From NCBI GenBank assembly GCA_963793845.1, contig CAWCBG010000014.1, forward strand, positions 1,302,001 to 1,366,000: a stretch of DNA of 64,000 nucleotides. Reading direction: 5' to 3'. Under the pieces are notes generated by a model. The model did not search any database and had not been told where the DNA came from. It saw only the letters and a program-made list of their open reading frames with translations. Numbering within the stretch: the stretch's first letter is position 1; every line of letters starts with the position of its first letter. Below are positions 24,961 to 34,500 of the stretch, piece by piece. Both the position numbers and the translations under genes were made by a program. The stretch comes from CAWCBG01 sp963793845. Lineage in GTDB: Bacteria > Acidobacteriota > Terriglobia > Terriglobales > Acidobacteriaceae.

Positions 24961-26523
24961 TCAAAACAGCACTCCCATCCCAAAGTTTACTTGTCCAGCC
25001 TGGTAGCTGACATTTTCGATGCTGAAGGTTCGCAGACGATGGTACTCGAGCGAGAACAATAGATCGGAGCGCGGCCGATAGATGACATTGCCGAAGGCGC
25101 CGCGGTTGCGGGTCAAAGTGGGATCGCCGTAGCTCTGGGCGTATCCAGCAAATTCCCGCACATCGGCGGCGAACGGATTGTCTTGACCGAAGGCCGCATT
25201 GAATTCCAGCTTTTCCGTCGGGCGATACTTCAGTTGCGCCCATCCGCCGACGGTGTTGAGGGCGATCACAGAGGTGTTGGAATTGAGCAGGCTGCCGTCG
25301 TAAATGGCGCTGCGCCCGATACCTGCTCCCAGTCCACCAATGCCGGCTCCGCGATAAAAGCCACCGCTCAGCGAGAACCAGCGATCCAGCGGAAGACTCC
25401 AGTCAAGCGTTCCTGCCCAACCGTTGATGTCGCGGTTGAAGCCCCAATTCTCGCGGCTGTAATAGCCTCCGGTACCGACCGTGAGGGTGTGCCCCAGCAG
25501 GGGATGCGAATAGGCAACGCGGCCGGCAACGGCGGGTATGCGCGAGCGTTCACCGGCCTGCGGTATACGGTACCACTGGTAGTAGGGAGGTTCGCCGGTG
25601 AGGGGATCGAGCACACCTCCCTGCAGCGACACAGTGCCGTCGTTTGCCAGAGTGAAGCGATGCTCAACACGCATTTGCGGCGTCCAGGCCCACAGGTTTC
25701 CTGCGTAGGAAAGCGGCGGGACGATCAATGAGGCGAACGACGTGGGTGAGTTGGGCGCGAAGAAAAGCTGATCCTGTCCAGCGACCAGCGATGAATCCTT
25801 CCAGTCGAGGCGAATCGCGGCCGTGCGCAGACGGGCGAGGCCGGAATTCACGCCGTTGTACACGGTTGGGAAGCCGCCTCCGAAATCAAGGTTCAGGTAG
25901 CCGCTGGTGCGGGCTCCCATCAACTCGGGTCCAAACACCTCAAAGCCCACGATGGACTGCCGCAGAGTTGCACCGACCGAGCCGGTTTCCTGCAGCGGCC
26001 CCTGGTCCAGCGCCAGCGTTGGAACATCCTGGTTGTCGACCGTACCGCTGTTGCTGAAGAGGTTGAACAGCACCAGTCCGGAGAACCTCACGCGATACTT
26101 CGAGGCGCTCTCGACCTTGGTCTGGTCCTGCTGATTGACCTTGGCCGTCAGCAGCTGCTCATCGTCTTCCAGCGTGCTAACACGCTGCTCAACGGAGCGC
26201 GGCGATTGTCCGGCCTGCGACGCCGACTGCTCGTCAATCCCCGTTCCATACGCGAGGGCAGATGTGGAACCGGAACGCGACGACTCCAGTTCCTGACGCA
26301 GTTGCATGATCTCGGAGTGGCTCGCATTCGTCTGCTGCTGTAGTTGCAGCACCATGTCCTTCAGCTCGCGAATCTGCGACTGCAACTGATCAAGCGACTG
26401 GCTCACGCTGCCGTTCGCCGGTATCGTTTGCGCAGCGGGGTTTTGCGCCTGGGCAGCCAGCCCCGCGAGTCCGACGGCGATAACGGCTGGACGTAGCAAA
26501 CAACGAAACACGGATGTTTTCAT
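24961..26523 (-). CDS. Outer-membrane porin-like beta-barrel protein with N-terminal coiled coil
   Basis: This 520-residue protein has a signal peptide (about 1-26, ending AAQAQ) and then a coiled-coil or periplasmic stalk with heptads (SLDQLQSQIRELKDMVLQLQQQ and QRVSTLEDDEQLLTAKVNQQ). From about residue 145 it is a beta-barrel (YRVRFSGLVLFNLF ... VNFGMGVLF, aromatic C-terminal residue). The layout resembles SLH-free OprP/DUF3373-like porins of Acidobacteria. It sits between the sensor kinase gene and the cupredoxin gene, suggesting that the kinase controls or monitors this surface pathway. The substrate is unknown. Confidence 0.8.
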   Translation of the reverse strand: MKTSVFRCLLRPAVIAVGLAGLAAQAQNPAAQTIPANGSVSQSLDQLQSQIRELKDMVLQLQQQTNASHSEIMQLRQELESSRSGSTSALAYGTGIDEQSASQAGQSPRSVEQRVSTLEDDEQLLTAKVNQQDQTKVESASKYRVRFSGLVLFNLFSNSGTVDNQDVPTLALDQGPLQETGSVGATLRQSIVGFEVFGPELMGARTSGYLNLDFGGGFPTVYNGVNSGLARLRTAAIRLDWKDSSLVAGQDQLFFAPNSPTSFASLIVPPLSYAGNLWAWTPQMRVEHRFTLANDGTVSLQGGVLDPLTGEPPYYQWYRIPQAGERSRIPAVAGRVAYSHPLLGHTLTVGTGGYYSRENWGFNRDINGWAGTLDWSLPLDRWFSLSGGFYRGAGIGGLGAGIGRSAIYDGSLLNSNTSVIALNTVGGWAQLKYRPTEKLEFNAAFGQDNPFAADVREFAGYAQSYGDPTLTRNRGAFGNVIYRPRSDLLFSLEYHRLRTFSIENVSYQAGQVNFGMGVLF

Positions 26524-26580
26524 GCCGCACCTCTGTGCAACGACGATATGGTCTCTGCGCGAAGGACCCGCGGTTGCGTC

Positions 26581-28350
26581 TCAGGAGGGCTCAGCCAATC
26601 CGGCTGCTACCCCGGCCGGCTTCTTCGCGTTCAGCTTGGGCAGGATGATCCGCATCACGGTATATCCCGCGGCAGACTCTTCCATCTGGAGACTGCCGTC
26701 ATGGTCCTGCACGATCTTCTGTGCGATGGTTAGTCCCATGCCTGTGCCGTTCTCCTTGCCGTAACTGACGAAGGGCTGGAACAAGCGGCCACGAATGGAC
26801 GTGTCCACGCCCGGCCCGTCGTCGGTGATGCGTATGTCCAGGTTGTCCTCCCGCTCGGCAACCGTAACCCCGACATGGCCGCCACGCATCTGAACGGCCT
26901 GACAGGCATTCAGCAGGAGGTTGTAGAACACCCGCTCCATCTTGCGGGGGTCGAAGCTTGCCGTGTGCAGGCCCGACGACTCAATGCCCACTGTCACTTT
27001 GTGGAACTCGGGATGGGCCCGGATCAACTCGATCGCGCGGCTGGCGGTCCGCTCCACCACAGTTTCCACAGCGTTTAGCGATTCGGCCGGGCGCGACAGC
27101 TCGAGCAGGGAGTCGATGAGGTCGGTGAGCCGGTTAACCGCGATGCGGATTTCCAGGTATAGCTCTTCGCGCTGCTGCGGATTAAGGCTGGCGTCGGCGA
27201 GAAACTCGGCGTTGGCCAGCACCGCCGTGAGCGGGTGGCGCAAGTCATGGGAAATCGAGCTTGCCATGCGGCCGATCGTGGCCAGCCTCTCAGCATCGAG
27301 CAGGCGTTGCTGAGTATCGTGCAGGTTGTCACGCATTCGGGTAAAGGCTTGGGTTAGTTCCGCCACTTCACCGACGCCGTGGGCTTGCAGCGGAAACTTG
27401 AAGTCTCCCCGGCCCAGTGCTCGCACGCCCTCGACCAGTCGCTCCAGTGGCCGGGTAAACGTTAGTGCGGTGACGTAGACCAAAACACTGCCGAGGAAGA
27501 CGGCGCCCAGCCCCACGGCCAGCAGCAGTTTACGGAGTTGACTGAGGAAGGCGGCGGCCTGGTCATACGACTTCATGACAACCATGGTCACCACCGGCGC
27601 TTCGTCGGGATTCAGCACGATCGAAGAGACGACGAAATTCTCCTCTCCAAGTTTCAGGTCGGTGAAGCCTTTGGACGCGATGTGAGGTCGCGCGTCGACA
27701 CCGAACTCTTTCGCCTGTTCCGCATTGAGCGTGCTAACGACGACGATGTCCTGGCAAATCACCGCCACCTCGCTGGCGGCAATGCGGCTGACCTGTTGCG
27801 CGACCTGCTGATTGATCTCGTAGCCGACCGCGACTGTCCCCAGCAGGGAATCGTTGGCGCGCGGGCCAAAGTAGATCGGCTCCAGGAAGACTTCATAGAG
27901 ATGATCGCCGGCGAACCACCATTGCAAGGCGTCATGCTGGCCCTCACGGGAGCGGAACAGTCTTTGCGATTGCTCCTCAGTAATTCCCGGAGAGCGGGTG
28001 TGGAAGCCCACGACCACATCCGATGGATCGATCAGGGCGAACAGGTCGCCGCCGGAGAGTCGGAACATGTCAGTGGAGGCATCCTGAATCGTGGGCGCGT
28101 GATGCGAGGTCATCAGCGCCTTCAGATTGGGAAGGTCGGCGACGAGTTCTGCCGACCGCGCCAGCGTGGCCTCACGTTCCCTTTGCACATTGCGGAAAGT
28201 GGCGACAGAATTCACCAGGTCGCCGGCGAGGTTGCGCCGCACCTGGTTCTCTACCGTGCGCTGCACAATCAGAAGCGAAACTGCAGTGAGCGCAGCGGAG
28301 GTCAACAGCATGGATACCAGGAACTTGGTTCGCAGACGAACCCAACCCAT
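26581..28350 (-). CDS. Membrane sensor histidine kinase
   Basis: The protein has 589 residues from the ATG with GGAGGG upstream. It has a membrane helix at about 11-31, an extracytoplasmic sensing region at about 32-270 resembling a Cache-type domain, a second helix near 275-297, HAMP at about 298-350, HisKA with the phospho-acceptor H368 (SSISHDLRHPL), and an HATPase with N box (NLLLNACQA), G1 (DDGPGVD) and G2 (GTGMGLTIAQ). It probably autophosphorylates and passes phosphate to the response regulator encoded 22 bases upstream on the same strand. The ligand is unknown. Confidence 0.93.
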   Translation of the reverse strand: MGWVRLRTKFLVSMLLTSAALTAVSLLIVQRTVENQVRRNLAGDLVNSVATFRNVQREREATLARSAELVADLPNLKALMTSHHAPTIQDASTDMFRLSGGDLFALIDPSDVVVGFHTRSPGITEEQSQRLFRSREGQHDALQWWFAGDHLYEVFLEPIYFGPRANDSLLGTVAVGYEINQQVAQQVSRIAASEVAVICQDIVVVSTLNAEQAKEFGVDARPHIASKGFTDLKLGEENFVVSSIVLNPDEAPVVTMVVMKSYDQAAAFLSQLRKLLLAVGLGAVFLGSVLVYVTALTFTRPLERLVEGVRALGRGDFKFPLQAHGVGEVAELTQAFTRMRDNLHDTQQRLLDAERLATIGRMASSISHDLRHPLTAVLANAEFLADASLNPQQREELYLEIRIAVNRLTDLIDSLLELSRPAESLNAVETVVERTASRAIELIRAHPEFHKVTVGIESSGLHTASFDPRKMERVFYNLLLNACQAVQMRGGHVGVTVAEREDNLDIRITDDGPGVDTSIRGRLFQPFVSYGKENGTGMGLTIAQKIVQDHDGSLQMEESAAGYTVMRIILPKLNAKKPAGVAAGLAEPS

Positions 28351-28372
28351 GACCGAGTGCCCTCCGTTCCGT

Positions 28373-29053
28373 CTACCGGACGAATTTATAGCCCGTGCCG
28401 TGGACGGTACGGAAGTGTATAGGGTCGCCGGGGTCTTTCTCCAGCTTTTGCCGCAGGCGCAGCATGTGGGTATCGACGGTGCGCGTCGTCGGGTAGCTGT
28501 GGTAGCCCCACACTTCATTCAGCAGTTCATTGCGCGAAACGACTCGCTCCTCATTGTTGAGGAAGAAGCGCAACATCTTGAACTCCTGCGGTGTCATGGG
28601 GACGACCTTGCCTTCCCGGTGGAGCTCCATCTTGGAGAAGTTCACTTCGACATCGTCGAAGCTGAAAACGTCACTCTTGTCGGAAGCATGCTGCAGGCGA
28701 CGCAAGGCAGCCCGGACGCGGGCCAGCAGCTCCCGCGGGCTGAAGGGCTTGGTGACGTAGTCATCGGCGCCAAGCTCGAGCAGAAGAACTTTGTCCACCA
28801 CATCACTGGCCGCGCTCAAGACAAGGATCGGCACCGCAGGTGACTGGCGTTTGATCTCGCGACAGATGTCCTGGCCCGACTTTCCTGGCAGGCGAAGATC
28901 GAGGATGACGACTCTCGGCACCACGGTCCGAAACATCTCCATGGCGAGCGCTCCGTCACCCGCAACGCTGACCTCAAATCCGGCTGTTTCGAAGGTGCGG
29001 AGTAAGGCTCGTTGTACTGCGGGATCGTCTTCGATGACCAGGATTCTTTCCAT
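28373..29053 (-). CDS. OmpR/PhoB-family response regulator
   Basis: This 226-residue regulator has a receiver domain with phospho-acceptor D52 (VVILDLRLPGKSG), the acidic pair IEDD near the N-terminus and the conserved Lys in DDYVTKPF. A winged-helix DNA-binding domain follows from about residue 128 and ends TRTVDTHMLRLRQKLEKDP ... VHGTGYKFVR. It is the first gene of the run RR-HK-porin-cupredoxin. Two 7-4-7 direct-repeat boxes lie upstream, between it and the divergent gene, and are good candidates for its binding sites. Confidence 0.95.
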   Translation of the reverse strand: MERILVIEDDPAVQRALLRTFETAGFEVSVAGDGALAMEMFRTVVPRVVILDLRLPGKSGQDICREIKRQSPAVPILVLSAASDVVDKVLLLELGADDYVTKPFSPRELLARVRAALRRLQHASDKSDVFSFDDVEVNFSKMELHREGKVVPMTPQEFKMLRFFLNNEERVVSRNELLNEVWGYHSYPTTRTVDTHMLRLRQKLEKDPGDPIHFRTVHGTGYKFVR

Positions 29054-29127
29054 CTTGTGCTCTGCACGGAAAACCCGTTGCCGTGAGTTACAGCTAATAC
29101 CAGATCAAAATCACAAGTCAACGGCGG

Positions 29128-29209
29128 TTTCACAATTCCGTGACAAATGCACACAGCGCTGGCCCGTGCGCTGGTGCGCCTGTGAACACAAATTCACAAG
29201 TTGGTGACC
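29128..29209. promoter_or_regulatory. Two PhoB/OmpR-type direct-repeat boxes between response regulator and TIGR03118-type gene
   Basis: Box 1 is TTTCACA-ATTC-CGTGACA (29128-29145). Box 2 is ATTCACA-AGTT-GGTGACC (29192-29209). Both have 7-base direct half-sites with a 4-base spacer, the 11-base period used by OmpR/PhoB-class regulators. The boxes are 64 bases apart, close to six helical turns. Their place in the divergent promoter region suggests autoregulation and control of the divergent secreted protein. Confidence 0.5.
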
Positions 29210-29326
29210 TCGGCACGACAACTCCACGTGGCCTTCCGGTTAGTTTCAGGGACGTGCCCTCGATTCCGGGGAGGAGACTCCTTCGGCCCCTACAAACTTT
29301 CACGTTATGAAATCGATGGAGGAACA

Positions 29327-30451
29327 ATGCCCAGCGTTACAACAACTCAGACTTTTCGATTCCTGTGGAAGGCAGCGATGTCGCTGGTAGCGATCGCCTT
29401 GCTCAGCCTTCCTGCAACCGCACAACTCTTCCAAATCACCAATTTGGTCTCGGACATTTCCGATGTCGGCACCCAGCCCACTGACAGCGACCTGGTGAAT
29501 CCCTGGGGCATGTCGCACAGCGCCGGCAGTCCTTGGTGGGTCTCCGACAATGGAAGCGGCAAATCCACTCTCTATCTTGGCGACGGTACGAAACAGGGTT
29601 TGGTCGTCAACATTCCCCAGTGGGATGGCACAGCAGGCGGAAATCCGACCGGACAAGTATTCAACTCGACGACGGATTTTAAGCTTCAGAACGGGAACCC
29701 CGCCGTGTTTATGTTCGCAACCGAAGACGGAACCATTCAGGGATGGAACGGTGGGACGCAGTCGGTCATTGAAGTCAACGGATGGCCGAACGCTGTATAC
29801 AAGGGGATGGTGCTGGGTGTAGCGAATGGCGCGAACTATATTTATGCGGCCAACTTCCGCCAGGGTACAGTCGATGTGTTCGACGCCGGCTTCCAGCCGC
29901 ACTCCTTCGGCTCCAACGCCTTTGTGGATTCCAGCATTCCCACAGGCTTTGCCCCGTTTAACGTAGCCAACATCAACGGCAACATTATCGTGGCTTACGC
30001 CAAACAGGATGCAGAAAAGCACGACGATGTGGCGGGCGAAGGCAACGGATACCTGCGCGTGTTCAACAGCCAGGGCACGCTGCTGCAGAAGCTGCCACAT
30101 GTCTACCAGTTGAATTCTCCATGGGCCATTGTGCTTGCACCTTCTTCCGGATGGGGAGCGACCAGTGGCAAACTGCTGGTGGGACAGTTCGGCAGCGGCG
30201 CGATCGTCGCCTACAACCTGGCTGCCAATACCTTCGTGGGTCCTCTGCTCGATGTTTCGGCTCTGCCTATAAGAATCAATGGCCTCTGGGGCTTGGGATT
30301 CGGCAATGATTCCAAGGCGGGTCCAAGCACCACGCTGTACTTTGCGGCGGGATACTTCGATGAAGCACATGGATTGTTCGGCACCATCACGCCGACGGAT
30401 CCCTTCTTTGTCACTTCCTCTCAGCAGAGAGCAGCGCGCTCTAGGAAGTAG
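29327..30451 (+). CDS. TIGR03118-type secreted protein of unknown function
   Basis: This 374-residue protein uses the ATG preceded by GGAGGA (29317-29322). It has a signal peptide (about 1-32, ending PATAQ). The mature protein is beta-rich with propeller-like repeats (SDLVNPWGMSHSAGSPWWVSDNGSG, GNPAVFMFATEDGTIQGWN, YIYAANFRQGTVDVFD, LNSPWAIVLAP, NGLWGLGFGNDS). The NPWG / SPWWVSDN pattern is the hallmark of the TIGR03118 family. It is divergent from the two-component operon and shares its regulatory gap. The role is unknown; extracellular beta-propeller fold is inference. Confidence 0.82.
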   Translation: MPSVTTTQTFRFLWKAAMSLVAIALLSLPATAQLFQITNLVSDISDVGTQPTDSDLVNPWGMSHSAGSPWWVSDNGSGKSTLYLGDGTKQGLVVNIPQWDGTAGGNPTGQVFNSTTDFKLQNGNPAVFMFATEDGTIQGWNGGTQSVIEVNGWPNAVYKGMVLGVANGANYIYAANFRQGTVDVFDAGFQPHSFGSNAFVDSSIPTGFAPFNVANINGNIIVAYAKQDAEKHDDVAGEGNGYLRVFNSQGTLLQKLPHVYQLNSPWAIVLAPSSGWGATSGKLLVGQFGSGAIVAYNLAANTFVGPLLDVSALPIRINGLWGLGFGNDSKAGPSTTLYFAAGYFDEAHGLFGTITPTDPFFVTSSQQRAARSRK

Positions 30452-30947
30452 CCTTCTTCAGCGGTTGGAGGGCCCTCGTTAAGATGCGAGCCGTCGTCGA
30501 GCTCTGTTGCCGTGAGAAGGTTGCACGTCCAAGAAGCGCAAACGGTAGAGTGATAAACCCTGCCGTTGCCTTTGGAAGGGACAACAACAAGGCGGTGCCT
30601 GGTTGTTGTCCCAACGTTAGACTGCAAACGGGACGACGAACGCGGCTGCGGCGAGACCAGCACGAACACCCGAAAACATGTTCTTCGGCGGTTCGACTCC
30701 GGCTAGGGCTCGACTTATCTTATTGAAAGTCTGACACGTTATCGGCTGGGGTGCGGTTGGCTGTCGGCTAAGCGGCAAGGTGAAGCGGCTGGAATGTCTT
30801 TTTTTGGTAGCGTGCGAGACCCCGTTGTGATGTCTGTTGCTCCGATATTGGTAGCGGCCCATTCGGGCCATCCCGACCCGGCCAGGCGTGTAATTCACTT
30901 GCGAACAGTGCTAGACTGAAGCGCATTAAGGCTGCGCCGAGGTTATC
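30452..30947. other. 496-base intergenic region
   Basis: Apart from the tRNA-like fragment at 30686-30709, I see nothing convincing. The short frames at 30421-30898 have low-complexity Arg/Ser content and no ribosome sites. Confidence 0.4.
30686..30709 (+). repeat. tRNA 3'-end-like fragment (T-arm copy)
   Basis: CGGCGGTTCGACTCCGGCTAGGGC matches the T-arm and acceptor end of tRNA-Arg at 21638-21661 in 22 of 24 positions, in the same orientation. The T-stem no longer pairs fully and the rest of a tRNA is missing. It could mark an old integration end at the tRNA, or be a remnant of another tRNA gene. Confidence 0.45.
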
Positions 30948-31376
30948 TTGTCCACCTCTCCACATCTATTTCGAAATCACCCGAATCTCAGCGATGCCGT
31001 GAATCACAAGCTCGTGCAGTCGGAAATCGAAGGCGGCGTTTTCCTCAACGACCTTCCGCCTGCGACTGTGCTGGAGATCGAGACCCGCCACCACTGCTAC
31101 CAAGTGTTTCTTCTGAGTGACGGGAAAGCTCTCATTTCAGGACACCCGCGTTACTGCCCCGAACCAATCCTGGTGGCGATCGCAGGCTCGACCTGGGGTG
31201 GGGCCATGCTCAAGCGGCGCTATGTCGGCAGAGGTATGCACCTGGAATTCTCTCACCCGGAGTATCAGACACCCATCGTCACCTCAACGATCCAGGAGAT
31301 CCGGGAGACCCGTGCCAAGCCCTCGCGGGAGGCTCATTGGGATAGCGGCTCGCAGCTTGACAAGACCATTCCCTGA
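30948..31376 (+). CDS. Conserved-looking hypothetical protein
   Basis: The product is 142 residues from a TTG preceded by GAGG; a GTG at 30999 would give a shorter form. It contains a compact alpha/beta region (LPPATVLEIETRHHCYQVFLLSDGKALISGHPRYC ... VAIAGSTWGGAMLKRRYVGRGMHLEFSHPEY). No signal peptide or membrane helix is seen, so it is probably cytosolic. The GRGMHLEF segment has a PilZ-like flavour, but the RxxxR and DxSxxG motifs are missing, so I do not assign PilZ. Confidence 0.65.
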   Translation: MSTSPHLFRNHPNLSDAVNHKLVQSEIEGGVFLNDLPPATVLEIETRHHCYQVFLLSDGKALISGHPRYCPEPILVAIAGSTWGGAMLKRRYVGRGMHLEFSHPEYQTPIVTSTIQEIRETRAKPSREAHWDSGSQLDKTIP

Positions 31377-31535
31377 AGTCACAACTCCTCTTTCAGATAG
31401 AATTACCTCCGAACCGAACCATTGCGCGCGAAAGGCTTCGCCGTTCCAGCGAAGCAGAATGAATTCTCCGTGCCACTGCCAGCACAGTCAGTTAATCGGT
31501 GTTGCGCTCCTGCGCGGAATAACACTGGAGCCGTC

Positions 31536-34500
31536 TTGAATTCAACTCGACTGTATCGTCCCCTCGCCGGATTCGTCCTGTTCTCTCTCTGCTTCCTATT
31601 CATGGCGCCCCTCAGCGCACAGCCCCAATCGGCAGATAGCGAGAAGCAGGAGCCGCCAACGGCAAAGTCGAAGTCCAGCCGGAAGCAGAAGTCGGAAGCC
31701 ACAAAGACAAAAGCAGAAGAGACGCCCGAGCAGAAACCCGGCGCGATGACGGCGGAGACCTTTTCCGGATTGCACTTTCGGCTCATTGGTCCGGCGGTTG
31801 CCTCGGGGCGCGTGATCGGCTTCGCGGTCAATCCAAACAACCGGGCTGAGTACTACGTGGGTGTCGCATCGGGTGGAGTCTGGAAGACCAGTAACGGCGG
31901 GACCACATGGACGCCGGTCTTCGACAACGAGGGCTCCTATTCCATCGGCGCTGTGGTTCTGGACCCGCACGATCCTTCCGTGGTGTGGGTGGGAACGGGT
32001 GAAGGCAACAGTCAACGCAGCGTCGGCTATGGCGACGGGGTGTATCTCTCCGAAGATGGAGGCAAGAGCTGGAAGAATGTTGGATTGAAGAAGTCCGGGA
32101 ACATCGGACGGATGGCGATGGATCCGCGCGACAGCAAGGTCGTATACGTCGCGGCGGAAGGGCCGCTGTGGGGACCTGGCGGCGATCGCGGACTGTTCAA
32201 GACCACCGATGGCGGCAAGAGCTGGAACAACGTGCTCACCATCAGCGAAAACACAGGTGTCGTCGACGTGGCGATTGACCCGTCGGACCCTGACACCGTT
32301 TACGCCGCGGCGTATCAGCGGAGGCGGCATGTATTCACCATGATCGACGGCGGCCCGGAGAGCGCGCTCTACAAGTCAACCGATGCCGGTGCCACCTGGA
32401 ACAAGTTGAAATCCGGTTTGCCGACAGAAGACATGGGAAGAATCGGCCTGGCGATCTCTCCGGCAAACCCCAACGTCGTATACGCGACAGTCGAGGCAGC
32501 GAATGCTAAAGGTGGCATCTTCCGCTCGAGAGACAAAGGCGCAACCTGGGAGAAGCGCAACGACTTCGACTCGACTGCGTTCTACTACTCACAGATTGTG
32601 GCCGACCCTAAGAACGTAGACCGCATTTACGTCATGAACGCCGATGAACGCATTTCGGACGACGGTGGCAAGACGCTGCACAAAATGAATGAGGCCAACC
32701 ATCATGGCGACAATCATGCGCTATGGATTGATCCGGACAACACTGATTACTACCTGATGGGATCGGACGGAGGCGTGTACGAGAGTTTCAATCGCGGCGA
32801 TAACTGGGCATTCAAGGCCAACCTTCCAACGGTGCAGTTCTATGATGTAGCCGCCGATAATGCGACGCCGTTCTACAACGTCTGCGGCGGCACGCAGGAC
32901 AACTTCTCGTGGTGTGGACCTTCCCGGACCAGGAACATCAACGGCATCATGAACTCCGACTGGTTCGTGACTACCGGCGGCGATGGCTTTCGCTCGCAGG
33001 TCGATCCCGAGGATCCCAACACGATTTATGCCGAGTCGCAATACGGAGTCTTGGTTCGCTACGACAAGCGCACGGGAGAGCAAGTCCTGATTCAGCCGCA
33101 GGAAGGACAAGGTCAGCCACCTCTGCGCTGGAACTGGGACTCACCGCTCATCGTGTCTCCACATCTGCACACTCGCATTTACTTCGGCGGAAACATTCTC
33201 TTTCGCAGCGACGACCGGGGTGATAGCTGGAAGGCGATCAGTCCGGACCTGACCCGGCAATTGGATCGTGACAAGCTGCCGGTAATGGGCAGGGTTTGGG
33301 GACCTGACGCGGTGGCCAAGAACCAGTCGACCTCGTTCTACGGGAACATTGTTTCCCTGGCCGAGTCGCCGCAGAAGGAAGGCCTGATCTATGTCGGCAC
33401 CGACGACGGCCTGATTCAGGTGACGGAAGACGGCGGTGCGACCTGGACCAAGCATGAAAAATTCCCCGGCGTGCCCGACATGACTTACGTCAGCCGGCTG
33501 GCTGCCTCCAAGCATGACATCAACACCGTTTATGCAGCCTTCGATAATCACAAGAACGAAGACTTCAAACCTTACTTGCTGAAATCAAACGATGCCGGCA
33601 GGACGTGGACTTCCATTGTGGGCGACCTGCCCGAGAATGGTCCGGTATTGGCGTTTGCCGAAGACCCGGTGAATCCGAACCTGCTATTTGCAGGAACCGA
33701 GTTTGGCGCATTCTTCAGCGTGAACGGCGGACAAAAGTGGATTCAGATGAAGGGCGGACTTCCCACCATTCCTGTCCGTGACATGCTGGTTCACCCTCGC
33801 GAGGGCGACCTCATTCTCGCGACCTTCGGGCGGGGATTCTACATTCTGGACGACATCACTCCTTTGCGGCAGATCACGCCCGACAAGCTGCAACAAAATG
33901 CTGCCCTGTTTCCTGCGAAGGATGCTCTTATGTACGTCGAGCGGTTTCCTTTAGGTGGGCCGAAAAAGGGTTTTCAGGGCGACGCATTCTATACCGCAGA
34001 CAATCCTCCGTACGGAGCCGTATTCACCTATTACTTGAAAGACAAGATCAAGACAATGAAGGAGCAGCGGCAAGCCGCCGAGAAAGAGGCAGTCAAGAAA
34101 GGCGAGTCGCTTCCTTACCCCACGAACGACGAATTGCGCACCGAGGCTGAAGCCCCGAAGCCGGAAATCTATCTCCTGGTCTATGACACTTCGGGCGCGC
34201 CGATCCGGCGGGTCGACGGCTCTGTGGATCAGGGCTTCCATCGCGTTGCCTGGGACCTTCGCTATCCGGCGCCTACGGTGCAAGCCGGCGGTGGGCACGA
34301 TGAGGAGGAGGAGTTTCCGCCGGCAGGTGCGATGGGGCCGCTGGTGTTGCCAGGAAAATATTCAGTGCGACTTTTTGAGAAGGCCGACGGCAAGGTCACT
34401 GAGTTGGGTGGCTTGCAATCGTTCTCCGTAGTGGCAGACGGTGTTGGCGCAGTCAGCGAGCAGGATCGCGCGGCGCGCGAGGAATTCAACCGGAAGGTGG

